From positions 124,001-188,000 of the forward strand of contig UQAU01000001.1 of the NCBI GenBank assembly GCA_900539035.1: a stretch of 64,000 nucleotides of DNA. Direction: 5' to 3'. A program made the position numbers and the translations under genes. Of this stretch, positions 34,389 through 41,715 are shown piece by piece. The DNA is from an uncultured Collinsella sp. Lineage in GTDB: Bacteria > Actinomycetota > Coriobacteriia > Coriobacteriales > Coriobacteriaceae. Under the pieces are notes generated by a model. It searched no databases, was not told where the DNA came from, and saw only the letters and a program-made list of their open reading frames with translations. The first letter of the stretch is position 1. Each line of letters begins with the position of its first letter.

Positions 34389-35017
34389 ATGCACGAACGC
34401 AAGGGCTTCTGGGACAAGAACGCCGGTCGGTACGACCGTTTCATGCGAAACGACCGGGCGGCGTATGAGAAGATGTATGAGCTGATCAGGCCGGTGGTGA
34501 AAGCAAAAACCGTGCTGGAAGTCGCCACCGGCACGGGGCTTATCGCAAAGAGCATCGTGAATGTGGCGGCGCACATCGAGGCTACGGACGCTTCTGCAAA
34601 GATGATCCTTGAAGCAAACGGGACAATCAATCCGCAAAGCTGCACTTTTCCGTACAAGATATGTTCCGCCTGCCCTATGCACAGAAGTCCTTCGAAGTGG
34701 TGATCGCGTCCAACGCGCTTCACATAGTGCCGCATCCGGAAAAGGCCCTGCAAGAAATCAGGCGGGTGCTGAAGGACGACGGCGTGCTCATCGCGCCAAC
34801 CTTCACCCACGCGGACAACTCGGTTTCCGGTAAGGCAAAAGCCTTTTTCATGAGTATGGCGGGATTCCCCCTCCACAGCAGGTGGACGAGCGAGGAATAC
34901 CTACGTTTCCTGCGCCAAAATGGCTGGGCGGTGCAGAAAAGCGCGGTGCTGAAGGCCTCGTTCCCGTTGACCTATGCGGAATGCACGAAATCGGAGGGGC
35001 CGGATGTCATTCTTTGA
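34389..35017 (+). pseudogene. Class I SAM methyltransferase, frameshifted
   Basis: The N-terminal part reads MHERKGFWDKNAGRYDRFM and contains motif I VLEVATGTGLIAK. Near 34615-34620 (GAAGCAAACGGG) one A seems to be missing: the continuation KLHFSVQDMFRLPYAQKSF and SNALHIVPHPEKALQEIRRV lies in the next frame and runs to 35017. Together they would make a UbiE/Coq5-like enzyme of about 210 residues. GGGGGCG precedes ATG 34389. Codon usage is less GC-rich than the neighbours, suggesting import. Confidence 0.75.
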
Positions 35018-35369
35018 AAACACCCGCAAGCCCGTGGGCCTCGGCGGAAAACTTATGGTTGCCATGATGAATCTGGGCCACAGCCCTGTGGCGCGGTGGG
35101 GACTTCGATTTCTGCGACTTGCGCCAAATGCCATGGTGCTGGATTGCGGCTGCGGCGGCGGGGCGAACATAAAACGGCTGCTGAAAAAATGCCCGCATGG
35201 CGTCGTCAAGGGCATCGACTATTCGCCCGTCAGCGTGGAGAAGGCTAGAAAGCTCAACCGAGCTGCAATTCAGGAGGGGCGTTGCGCCGTTCTGCAAGGC
35301 AGTGTGGCGGATATGGCGTTTGAGGACGCCATGCGGGCATTTTTGCATCCATCCTGCACATGGCGATAG
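35004..35369 (+). pseudogene. Truncated SAM methyltransferase, 3' part replaced
   Basis: 121 codons. MSFFENTRKPVGLGGKLMVA and motif I VLDCGCGGGANIKRLLKK are intact, as is GIDYSPVSVEKARKLN. After GSVADMAFEDA the expected second half (motifs II-III) is absent and unrelated sequence from a membrane protein follows in another frame. ATG 35004 overlaps the end of the preceding broken methyltransferase and follows GGAGGGG. Probably inactive. Confidence 0.7.
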
Positions 35370-35425
35370 GCATGACGGTCATAGCGGCTGTGCTGGCGGC
35401 AATTATGACAGTCTTTATTCACTGA
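35337..35425 (+). pseudogene. C-terminal tail of an unidentified membrane protein
   Basis: In the frame next to the truncated methyltransferase, the sequence encodes IFASILHMAIGMTVIAAVLA followed by AIMTVFIH and a stop. This is a hydrophobic helix with no start of its own. It is the surviving end of a gene fused to the methyltransferase by a deletion near 35337. Confidence 0.5.
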
Positions 35426-35436
35426 GGAAGGAACCT

Positions 35437-36267
35437 ATGAAATGTAGAATTGAGAAAAACGCCGTGCAAGAGACGCTGATCCTCCCGCTGTATTCCCGGA
35501 AGCTGTGTACGGAGCTGTACCCGAACCTTTACAGGGATGAAACAGCGGTTCGCCTGCTCGACCAGATCGACTACGACTTTTCAGAGGCAGAGAAAAACTC
35601 CCGCAGCCTGATGCAGCGCTTTGGTGCGCTGGAGGTGGCCATGCGGCAGGGTGATCTTGCTTTCGAGGTGCGAGATTACCTGAAAGGCCACCCCAATGCG
35701 GCGGTGGTCAATCTGGGCTGCGGGCTGGACAACACCGGCAGAGCCTGCGACAACGGCAGATGCAAGATCTACAATCTGGACTTCCCGGATGTGATTGCCT
35801 TGCGGCAGCAGCTGCTGCCCGCCGAGGATCGAGAACAAAATATCCCCTGCGATCTGAAAGACACCGCATGGTTTGGCAAAATCGATGCCTCCGGCGGGGC
35901 GGTGTTCTTTGCCTCCGGGGTGTTCTATTACTTTCTGACCCAGCAGGTCCGGGAACTGGTGCGGGAGATGGCGGACGCTTTCCCCGGCGGTGTGCTGGTC
36001 TTTGATGCTGCCAATCGGACGGCAGTAAAGATGATCGCAAAAACATGGCTTAAGACTGCAAAAATCAAGGATGTGGGCGCATATTTTGCGGTTTCGGATG
36101 CCGCCAAGGAAATCGGCACGTGGGACAGCCGTCTGCAGGTCACAAGTCGCGGCTATATGCTGGGCTACAACGATTTGAGGGACCCTTCTGTCAGCGGCTT
36201 TTTCCGGTTTCTCGCAAGGGTCGGTGACAACGGGATGAAAATGCAAATCGTGAAAATAAGATTTTGA
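35437..36267 (+). CDS. LCM/TcmP-type class I SAM methyltransferase
   Basis: 276 residues. The leucine-carboxyl-methyltransferase/TcmP pattern is clear: TAVRLLDQIDYDF, MRQGDLAFEVRDYL, the SAM loop VVNLGCGLDNTGRACD, YNLDFPDVIALRQQ and ASGVFYYFL. Family members O-methylate small acidic or polyketide-type substrates; the target here is unknown. GAGGAAGGAACCT precedes ATG 35437. It is the only intact gene of three adjacent methyltransferases and ends at a terminator. Confidence 0.85.
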   Translation: MKCRIEKNAVQETLILPLYSRKLCTELYPNLYRDETAVRLLDQIDYDFSEAEKNSRSLMQRFGALEVAMRQGDLAFEVRDYLKGHPNAAVVNLGCGLDNTGRACDNGRCKIYNLDFPDVIALRQQLLPAEDREQNIPCDLKDTAWFGKIDASGGAVFFASGVFYYFLTQQVRELVREMADAFPGGVLVFDAANRTAVKMIAKTWLKTAKIKDVGAYFAVSDAAKEIGTWDSRLQVTSRGYMLGYNDLRDPSVSGFFRFLARVGDNGMKMQIVKIRF

Positions 36268-36345
36268 GTGGCAAAAATGAAGCGCGCTCACTTTGACGTT
36301 GAAGAAGACGGCTTTTACGGCACATATTGGGCGTGCAAGGACACG

Positions 36346-36380
36346 CGAGGGAGGCCGGACGTGGCCTTCCTCGTTTTTAT
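36346..36380 (+). terminator. Rho-independent terminator
   Basis: CGAGGGAGGCC and GGCCTTCCTCG (one mismatch) around GGACGT, followed by TTTTTATT. Ends the methyltransferase patch. Confidence 0.85.
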
Positions 36381-36462
36381 TCATGGACTTTAGTCCGTGC
36401 CGCGCGGCATAGAAAGCCACCCGATCAGCGGGTGGAGACCAATTTCCGCTACGCGACAAAAA

Positions 36463-36511
36463 CCTTCCCCCTAGCATGAGGATTGTTCAGGTCATCATGC
36501 TAGGGGGAAGG
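36463..36511. mobile_element. Subterminal hairpin and left end of an IS200-like element
   Basis: CCTTCCCCCTAGCATG and its exact complement (16 bp) flank a 17-base loop just before the transposase start. IS200/IS605 elements carry such end hairpins and use them instead of terminal inverted repeats. Only the left end remains. Confidence 0.6.
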
Positions 36512-36519
36512 TGATTGCT

Positions 36520-36786
36520 GTGGCCCAGAAAGCCAACAGCCTCGCGCACACGAAATGGCTGTGCAAGTACCGCCATCGCACCGAGGTCAAGCTCGTCGCC
36601 GCCATCGCCGAGAAGCACTTTGCCGTGAGCTGCACCTCGGCCTACGCCGACCTCTACGACCGCATGGAGCAGGCCCTGCGCGAGCGCGTGGCCAATGCGG
36701 TGGAGATCGTCCGCTCCGACATCAGCCCCGCGCTTCTTGTCCACACCGGTCCAAACCTCGTGGGTGTGGCGGTCCAGGGACTCTAG
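36520..36786 (+). pseudogene. IS200 TnpA N-terminus fused to a DegV C-terminus
   Basis: From GTG 36520 the first codons encode VAQKANSLAHTKWLCKY, the standard N-terminus of IS200-family Y1 transposases. After this the sequence changes to EVKLVAAIAEKHFAVSCTSA, ending in ISPALLVHTGPNLVGVAVQGL, the C-terminal pattern of DegV fatty-acid-binding proteins (HTGPG-V-G). The insertion and a deletion have removed the transposase core, including the HUH motif and catalytic Tyr, and most of degV. The frame is open through the junction but no function is expected. Confidence 0.7.
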
Positions 36787-36819
36787 CGGAGGCGGGGCGT
36801 CCTGCCCAAAAACAAATGC

Positions 36820-36869
36820 AAAAGACGAGCGCTTCTTGCCGCCCAATTGGCAAGAAGCGCTCGTCTTTT
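36820..36869. terminator. Perfect bidirectional terminator
   Basis: A 21-bp perfect stem (AAAAGACGAGCGCTTCTTGCC and its complement) with an 8-base loop and T/A runs on both sides. It serves the DegV remnant on plus and the fructoside operon on minus. Confidence 0.92.
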
Positions 36870-36901
36870 CTTAACGCGTTGTATGGCGGAGAGAGCGCAA
36901 G

Positions 36902-37786
36902 CTACGCGAGCGCCCTTCTTGCCAGCTCGGCCGCGCCGAGGATTCCTTGGTCGCCGCCGCAGCCCGGGGCGCAGATGTAGCTCTCTATGTCCTTAAGCTC
37001 GGCGGTCTGGATGTAGCCACCCAGATATTCGAGGGTCTTCTTGCGGACGATGCCGTAGAGCTGCTCCTGGTGCATCACGCCGCCGCCGAGGACGATGCGG
37101 CGAGGCGAGTACATGAGCACGAGGTTCGCGCACATCTGCCCCAGATAATCCCCCTCGAGCGCCCACACCTCAGCGTTGTCCGCGAGCTCGACCGCGGGCT
37201 TTCCCCAGCGCGCGGCGATGGCAGGGCCGGAGGCGAGGCCCTCGAGACAGCTCGCGTGGCTCGGGCAGACGCAGCGTCCCTCCTCGGTGGGACGGGTCTT
37301 TACCAGCATGTGGCCGGCCTCGGGGTGCAGCATGCCGTGAAGGAGCCTGCCCGCGCACATGACGCCCGCGCCCACGCCGGTGCCGATGGTCACGTAGACG
37401 GCGTCCTCGAGCCCCTTGCAGCAGCCGAAGACCACTTCGCCGAGGCAGGCAACGTTCACGTCCGTGTCGTAGGTCACCGGAATCCCGAGGGCGTCGGCGA
37501 ACGCGGCGCGAAGACCATAGCCTCGCCACGCGAGCTTGGGCGTCTGGAGGATGGAACCGTAGCGCCCATCTTTGGGGTCGACGCAGGTCGGGCCGAAGGC
37601 GCCGATGCCCAACGCGTCCACATCGCGGGCGGTGAACCACTCGACCATTTGCGGGACGGTCTCGGCGGGCGTAAGCGTCGGGGTCTCCATACGGTCGAGA
37701 ACCTCGCCGTCGCCGGACACCACGGCACAGACCATCTTGGTCCCGCCGGCCTCGAGGGCGCCGAGCCTCATTTGCTTTTCGCTCAT
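36902..37786 (-). CDS. ROK-family sugar kinase, probable fructokinase
   Basis: 294 residues. The ATP-binding loop is GALEAGGTKMVCAV, and DTDVNVACLGE and IGTGVGAGV follow. The zinc-binding ROK segment reads HPEAGHMLVK and GRCVCPSHASCLEGL. The early EAGGTK motif is typical of ScrK-type fructokinases rather than glucokinases. It is the last gene of the minus-strand PTS/GH172 operon, where it would phosphorylate free fructose released by the hydrolase. GTAAGGAGGACCAC precedes the ATG. Confidence 0.88.
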   Translation of the reverse strand: MSEKQMRLGALEAGGTKMVCAVVSGDGEVLDRMETPTLTPAETVPQMVEWFTARDVDALGIGAFGPTCVDPKDGRYGSILQTPKLAWRGYGLRAAFADALGIPVTYDTDVNVACLGEVVFGCCKGLEDAVYVTIGTGVGAGVMCAGRLLHGMLHPEAGHMLVKTRPTEEGRCVCPSHASCLEGLASGPAIAARWGKPAVELADNAEVWALEGDYLGQMCANLVLMYSPRRIVLGGGVMHQEQLYGIVRKKTLEYLGGYIQTAELKDIESYICAPGCGGDQGILGAAELARRALA

Positions 37787-37823
37787 GTGGTCCTCCTTAC
37801 AAAGGGACGCCCGCAGTCATGGT

Positions 37824-37925
37824 CAACCGCGGGCGCCCATAACGTTGGCTTGTTTCGAGTCACATTCCGTGCGAGCCCTCGTGCCGTCTCAACCGAGGGC
37901 GCCCATAACGTTGGCTTGTTTCGAG
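37824..37925. repeat. Pair of 36-bp direct repeats with a 30-bp spacer
   Basis: Units at 37824-37859 and 37890-37925 differ at one base. Each contains GGGCGCCC and AACGTT palindromes and ends GGCTTGTTTCGAG. They lie between the GH172 gene and the ROK gene of one operon. Purpose unknown. Confidence 0.75.
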
Positions 37926-37931
37926 GCGACC

Positions 37932-39056
37932 CTACCTGGGCACGCGGTCCTGCCTTGCGGCAAACGGGGCGAGCACGGCGTGCGGCTCGCTTTGGTACCA
38001 GTAGGCGACGGTGGAGATGTCGTCCTCGCGCTCGTAGAGCTTGATGTCGTCGTTGCCGAGGTCCTGGAACGTCACGCGCAGGTCCTCCTTGAACGAGATC
38101 GGGTCGGGAAGGTGCCACCTGTAGAGGCCGTGCCTGGGCAGCGCGTCGTCGTTGGTCGCGAGCATCGGGTTCGGGTTCGGCTTGCCCGCGCTGAAGCGGT
38201 CGCGCGTGGCGTCGCGCGTCGAGCGGTACGGGTAGCCGGCGAACAGCGTGTTGAAGCACTGCGCCTCGGGCAGCGCGTGGGGCGGCCTGTCGAGGAAGGC
38301 CCAGGCACCGCCGAAGTAGTCCTCGGCTCCCGTCGAGGTGACCGTGGGGAACTCCTCGTCGCCGTCGAGGAAGAACTTCATCTCGCCCTCGCCCCACCAA
38401 TAGCGCTCCAGGGCGCACAGGGCCATGTAGGTGCCGACGTAGTAGCCCTTACCGCGCACGCCGTCGAGCACGGTGTAGTCGACGCCCCTGCGGGTGCTGC
38501 GCTCGCGGTTAAAACGGGCGTGGAAGTACATGGCGTCGTCCGGCACGTCGGTGAGCGCGTAGTTAAACGTGTAGAAGATGTACTTAATGAACCCGGGGTG
38601 CTCGCTCGTAAGCGTGACCTTGGCGTGCTTCCTGAAAGGCATCTCGAAGTAGCAGTTCATGCCGCCCGTCGGGTTCACGCAGATGGGCATCGAGTTGACG
38701 ATGGCGCGCTCACCGAAGCCGTTGCAGAAGAAGTCGCCGACAGGGCACTCGACCGAGGGGGTCTCCTCGTCGTCCCAGTAGAAGCGCAGCACGAGGTCGC
38801 GCATGACGAAGCTGCCAGCGGCGGTCTTGTCGGGGACGGTCATCCAGATGTGGCGGATGATGCCGGGGCCCTCGATGTCCGCGAGCGTGATGGTCTCGCC
38901 GGACTCAAGGGGCACGCAGCACGAGCCCTTGCGGCCGACGCCGAGGTGGCTGGCCGACATGGCGGCGCGGCCCTTCTCGCCCGTGATGTTCTCGGGGGTG
39001 ATGGCGCGGCTTTCCTCACCGCCGTGCATCCACACGTCCTTAAGGAACTCTCTCAT
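37932..39056 (-). CDS. GH172 (DUF2961) family glycoside hydrolase, fructofuranosidase-type
   Basis: 374 residues. DUF2961 hallmarks are present: ISGPGIIRHIWMT-like DIEGPGIIRHIWMTVP, FYWDDEETPSVECPVGDFF, NCYFEMPF, GEGEMKFFLDGDEEFPT and TGAEDYFGGAW. The acidic residues in DDEETPS and GAEDYF are the probable catalytic or binding residues. GH172 enzymes act on alpha-D-fructofuranosides, including difructose dianhydrides, and on some arabinofuranosides. There is no signal peptide, so it is cytoplasmic and acts after uptake by the PTS encoded just upstream, feeding the ROK kinase downstream. The fructoside substrate is inferred. Confidence 0.85.
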   Translation of the reverse strand: MREFLKDVWMHGGEESRAITPENITGEKGRAAMSASHLGVGRKGSCCVPLESGETITLADIEGPGIIRHIWMTVPDKTAAGSFVMRDLVLRFYWDDEETPSVECPVGDFFCNGFGERAIVNSMPICVNPTGGMNCYFEMPFRKHAKVTLTSEHPGFIKYIFYTFNYALTDVPDDAMYFHARFNRERSTRRGVDYTVLDGVRGKGYYVGTYMALCALERYWWGEGEMKFFLDGDEEFPTVTSTGAEDYFGGAWAFLDRPPHALPEAQCFNTLFAGYPYRSTRDATRDRFSAGKPNPNPMLATNDDALPRHGLYRWHLPDPISFKEDLRVTFQDLGNDDIKLYEREDDISTVAYWYQSEPHAVLAPFAARQDRVPR

Positions 39057-39068
39057 CGTCGACCTCCT

Positions 39069-39467
39069 CTATTCGTCGTCTTCGCACTCGGCGGAACTGG
39101 CACCGTTCACGTAGACGATCTGCTGGCGCGCCTCGTCGACGAGGGCGTCGAAGTCGAGTTTCTCGTCGGGGCGCGCGAGCGCGACCGTCATGGCGAGCGG
39201 GAGGTTGACACCCGCGATCACGTGGATCCGGTCGGAGGCGAAGCGGGAGAAGCGCTGGTTCACGCTGCCGCCGAGCGCGTCGGTGAGGACGACGACCTCG
39301 TCAGTGCCCGAAAGCGCCGCCTCGACCGCCGCGTCGAGCCCCTCGCCGTTGTCGTTCACGTAGGCGCACACGGCGTTGATGACGTCGCTCTTACCCGTAA
39401 GGAACTCGAGGGTGTCCTTGAAGCCCTGGGCGAGAAGGGAATGGCTCGCCACAACTATCTTTCTCAT
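39069..39467 (-). CDS. PTS mannose/fructose-family EIIA component
   Basis: 132 residues starting MRKIVVASHSLLAQGFKDTL; His9 is the phosphorylation site accepting phosphate from HPr. VVVLTDALGGSVNQRF is the conserved strand-loop of EIIA-Man. It lies 12 bp before the GH172 gene and 26 bp after IID. Order in the operon is B-C-D-A, so EIIA and EIIB are separate polypeptides. Confidence 0.92.
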   Translation of the reverse strand: MRKIVVASHSLLAQGFKDTLEFLTGKSDVINAVCAYVNDNGEGLDAAVEAALSGTDEVVVLTDALGGSVNQRFSRFASDRIHVIAGVNLPLAMTVALARPDEKLDFDALVDEARQQIVYVNGASSAECEDDE

Positions 39468-39493
39468 TGATTCACCAATCTCTTGGGTCGAAG

Positions 39494-40324
39494 CTAGGCG
39501 AGGATGCCGGCGGCGGAGGCGACCATCGCGAGGACGATCACCACGAGGATGAGGGCCGTCATGCTCGCGTTCTTCTTGGTAAGAAGGTAATACGCGCTTC
39601 CCGTGATGGCGGCGGGGATCATGGCAGGCAGGATCTTGTCGAGCAGCGGCTGAATCTCCATTGAGACGTCGCCGAAGCTGAAGCTAATCGGGCAGGTGAC
39701 GCCGATGACCGAGGCGATGAGGCAGCCGACCACGGTGAGGCCGAGCACGGAGGCGGCGGCAGTGAGGTTGGGAAGCTTCTCGCTGAAGCCGGTGACGAGC
39801 TTCACACCCTGCTTGTAGCCGAACTCGAGGGCGTGCATGCGGACCCAGAAGATGGCCAGGATGAGCGCGAACCAGATGCCGGCTCCCACGGGGTTGCCCT
39901 CGATGGCCATGTAGGCGGCGATGGAGCCCATGATGGTCGGGATCATGGTCATGAGCAGGGAGTCGCCGACGCCGGCGAGCGGTCCCATGGTGCCGATCTT
40001 CAGGTCTTGGACGGCGTCCGCCGCCGCGAGGCCGTCACGCTCCTCCATGGCCACGCAGGCGCCGAGGATGATGGCGGCGAGCCAAGGCTGGGTGTTGTAG
40101 TAGCGGAAGTGGTTGTTGAGCGCTTGCTTATAGTCCTCGTCGTTCGTGTAGATCTTCCTCAGGATCGGCGAGAGGGCGTAGGCGACCGAGGCGCCCTGCT
40201 GGGTCTGGTAGTTGAAGGTGCACACGCTCATGAGCCAGCGCCAGTTCGCGTTGCGCAGGTCCTTCTTGGTGACCTTATAGCCGGAGGGCTTGCCCTCGGC
40301 GGCGGTGATGTTCTCGTTTTCCAT
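39494..40324 (-). CDS. PTS mannose-family EIID component
   Basis: 276 residues. EIID-Man features include FNYQTQQGASVAYALSPIL, LNNHFRYYNTQPWLAAIILG, and KIGTMGPLAGVGDSLLMTMI, then a C-terminal helix (ALILVVIVLAMVASAAGIL). With EIIC it forms the membrane translocation channel. The start overlaps the preceding context by only 2 bp from the IIC stop, indicating tight cotranscription. Confidence 0.93.
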   Translation of the reverse strand: MENENITAAEGKPSGYKVTKKDLRNANWRWLMSVCTFNYQTQQGASVAYALSPILRKIYTNDEDYKQALNNHFRYYNTQPWLAAIILGACVAMEERDGLAAADAVQDLKIGTMGPLAGVGDSLLMTMIPTIMGSIAAYMAIEGNPVGAGIWFALILAIFWVRMHALEFGYKQGVKLVTGFSEKLPNLTAAASVLGLTVVGCLIASVIGVTCPISFSFGDVSMEIQPLLDKILPAMIPAAITGSAYYLLTKKNASMTALILVVIVLAMVASAAGILA

Positions 40325-40326
40325 GG

Positions 40327-41112
40327 TTACTCATCCTCTCCGATGAAGGCATCTGCGGAAGCGTGGGCGGTGAGCTCGGCGTCCTTCTCGGCACGCTGAT
40401 AGAACGCGATCGCGAGGGCAACGCCGACGATGGCGGCACCGATGATGGGCACGTTCAGGAAGGCCGAGAGGAAGAAGCCGGCGAGCAGGTACTGGAAGTA
40501 CTTAGCGGTGGGCATGTAGCGAAGCAGCATGGCGATGCCGACGGCCGGGAGCATCTTGCCGGCGAGGGTGAGGCCGGAGAGGAACCACTGGGGCATGACC
40601 TCGAGGAGCCAGTTGACGGCGGGCTGGCCGAGCGTCACGGAAACAAAGACGGGCAGGGCGGCGCACAGACCGAAGAGCGCGGGGCAGACCCACAGGATGG
40701 CGTTCATCTGCTTGAACTTGCCCTCGTTGCAGAGCTTCTGGGACTTCTCGACGACGAAGCCGTTGAGGATCTTGACGATGACGTCGAGCTGGATGCCGAG
40801 CATGCCGACCGGCAGGCCGATGGCGAGGCCCGTGTCCGCGCCCAGGGTCACGCCGTAGGCGGTGGCGATGATGGCCATCGTGCCGTAGTCGGGAATCGAC
40901 GAGCCGCCGAAGCCCGCGACGCCGAGCTGCATGAGCTGGATGGTGCCGCCGATGACGAGGCCGGTCTGCCAGTCGCCCATGACGACGCCGGTGATAAGGC
41001 CCCAGAAAACGGCATAGTTGACGAAGATCATCGGGATGCCGTAGTAGTCCACGTGCTTGATGAAGGCCAGCAGGGTCAAAAGGACGACCTGCAGGATAGT
41101 GAAGTTGACCAT
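40327..41112 (-). CDS. PTS mannose-family EIIC component
   Basis: 261 residues with about seven hydrophobic helices. The family motifs GGTIQLMQLGVAGFGGSSIP, GADTGLAIGLPVGMLGIQLD and MPQWFLSGLTLAGKMLPAVG are visible. It forms the sugar channel with EIID. GGAGGGATC precedes the ATG, and IIB ends 9 bp before it. Confidence 0.93.
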   Translation of the reverse strand: MVNFTILQVVLLTLLAFIKHVDYYGIPMIFVNYAVFWGLITGVVMGDWQTGLVIGGTIQLMQLGVAGFGGSSIPDYGTMAIIATAYGVTLGADTGLAIGLPVGMLGIQLDVIVKILNGFVVEKSQKLCNEGKFKQMNAILWVCPALFGLCAALPVFVSVTLGQPAVNWLLEVMPQWFLSGLTLAGKMLPAVGIAMLLRYMPTAKYFQYLLAGFFLSAFLNVPIIGAAIVGVALAIAFYQRAEKDAELTAHASADAFIGEDE

Positions 41113-41121
41113 GATCCCTCC

Positions 41122-41595
41122 TTAGATGAGGTCGGCGACGGAGACGGGCTTGTCGGCGGGCACGAACTGTGCCGTCACCTTGACGCCGCGGGCGATGAGC
41201 GCCTTGTAGCTCTGGACGTTCTCGGCGGAGGCATAGGCGCGCTGGGTGAGCTGGACGCCGTCCTCCTTGACAAGAGAGCCGCCGACGATCAGCGACGGGA
41301 ACTCGACGCCCGACTCGGCCAGGTGAAGCATCGTCTCGGGCTCCTTCGCGATGACGAAGACCTTCTCGCGGTCGTACTTGCCCGCCGCGAAGTTCTTGAG
41401 CGCGGTCTCCTCAGAGATGATCGAGACGGCCATGCCCGCGGGGCGCGCCATCCTCATGGTGGACTTCAGGACCTCATCGCCGGCGACCTTGTCATCGACG
41501 ACCATGACGCGGGTTGCGCCCGACACCGGGGCCCACTGCGTCACGATGATGCCGTGAAGCAGGCGATTGTCGATTCGTGCCATAACAACACTCAT
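41122..41595 (-). CDS. PTS mannose-family EIIB component
   Basis: 157 residues from ATG 41595 after GATAGGAGC. The phosphorylated His14 sits in ARIDNRLLHGIIVTQW, and the VMVVDDKVAGDEVLKSTMRM segment is typical of EIIB-Man/Lev. It is the first structural gene of the operon, 120 bp downstream of the LevR-type activator. Confidence 0.93.
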   Translation of the reverse strand: MSVVMARIDNRLLHGIIVTQWAPVSGATRVMVVDDKVAGDEVLKSTMRMARPAGMAVSIISEETALKNFAAGKYDREKVFVIAKEPETMLHLAESGVEFPSLIVGGSLVKEDGVQLTQRAYASAENVQSYKALIARGVKVTAQFVPADKPVSVADLI

Positions 41596-41637
41596 GTTTG
41601 CTCCTATCAAATCAAGTCTTACGTTCGGTACTGCCTT

Positions 41638-41658
41638 GGCGCTATCCGGATTCGCGCC
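41638..41658. promoter_or_regulatory. Inverted repeat upstream of the PTS operon
   Basis: GGCGC and GCGCC arms flank a central TCCGGA, 43 bp before the IIB start. It could be an operator for the LevR-type protein. No -24/-12 (TGGCAC and TTGCA) sigma-54 promoter is visible in the 120-bp gap. Confidence 0.35.
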
Positions 41659-41715
41659 GGGCAAGGGGTTATCGGATTATTGAAGACGCGCGGTCAGCTC
41701 GTGACGGCGCGGGGG

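Noticed and set aside
37824..37925. Minimal CRISPR array (36-bp repeats, 30-bp spacer)
   Set aside because: Only two units, no cas gene in the window, the repeats are rich in self-complementary blocks unlike known repeat ends, and the location is inside an operon.
41596..41715. Sigma-54 promoter before the PTS operon
   Set aside because: I looked for TGGCAC and TTGCA 5 bases apart on the minus strand and found none.
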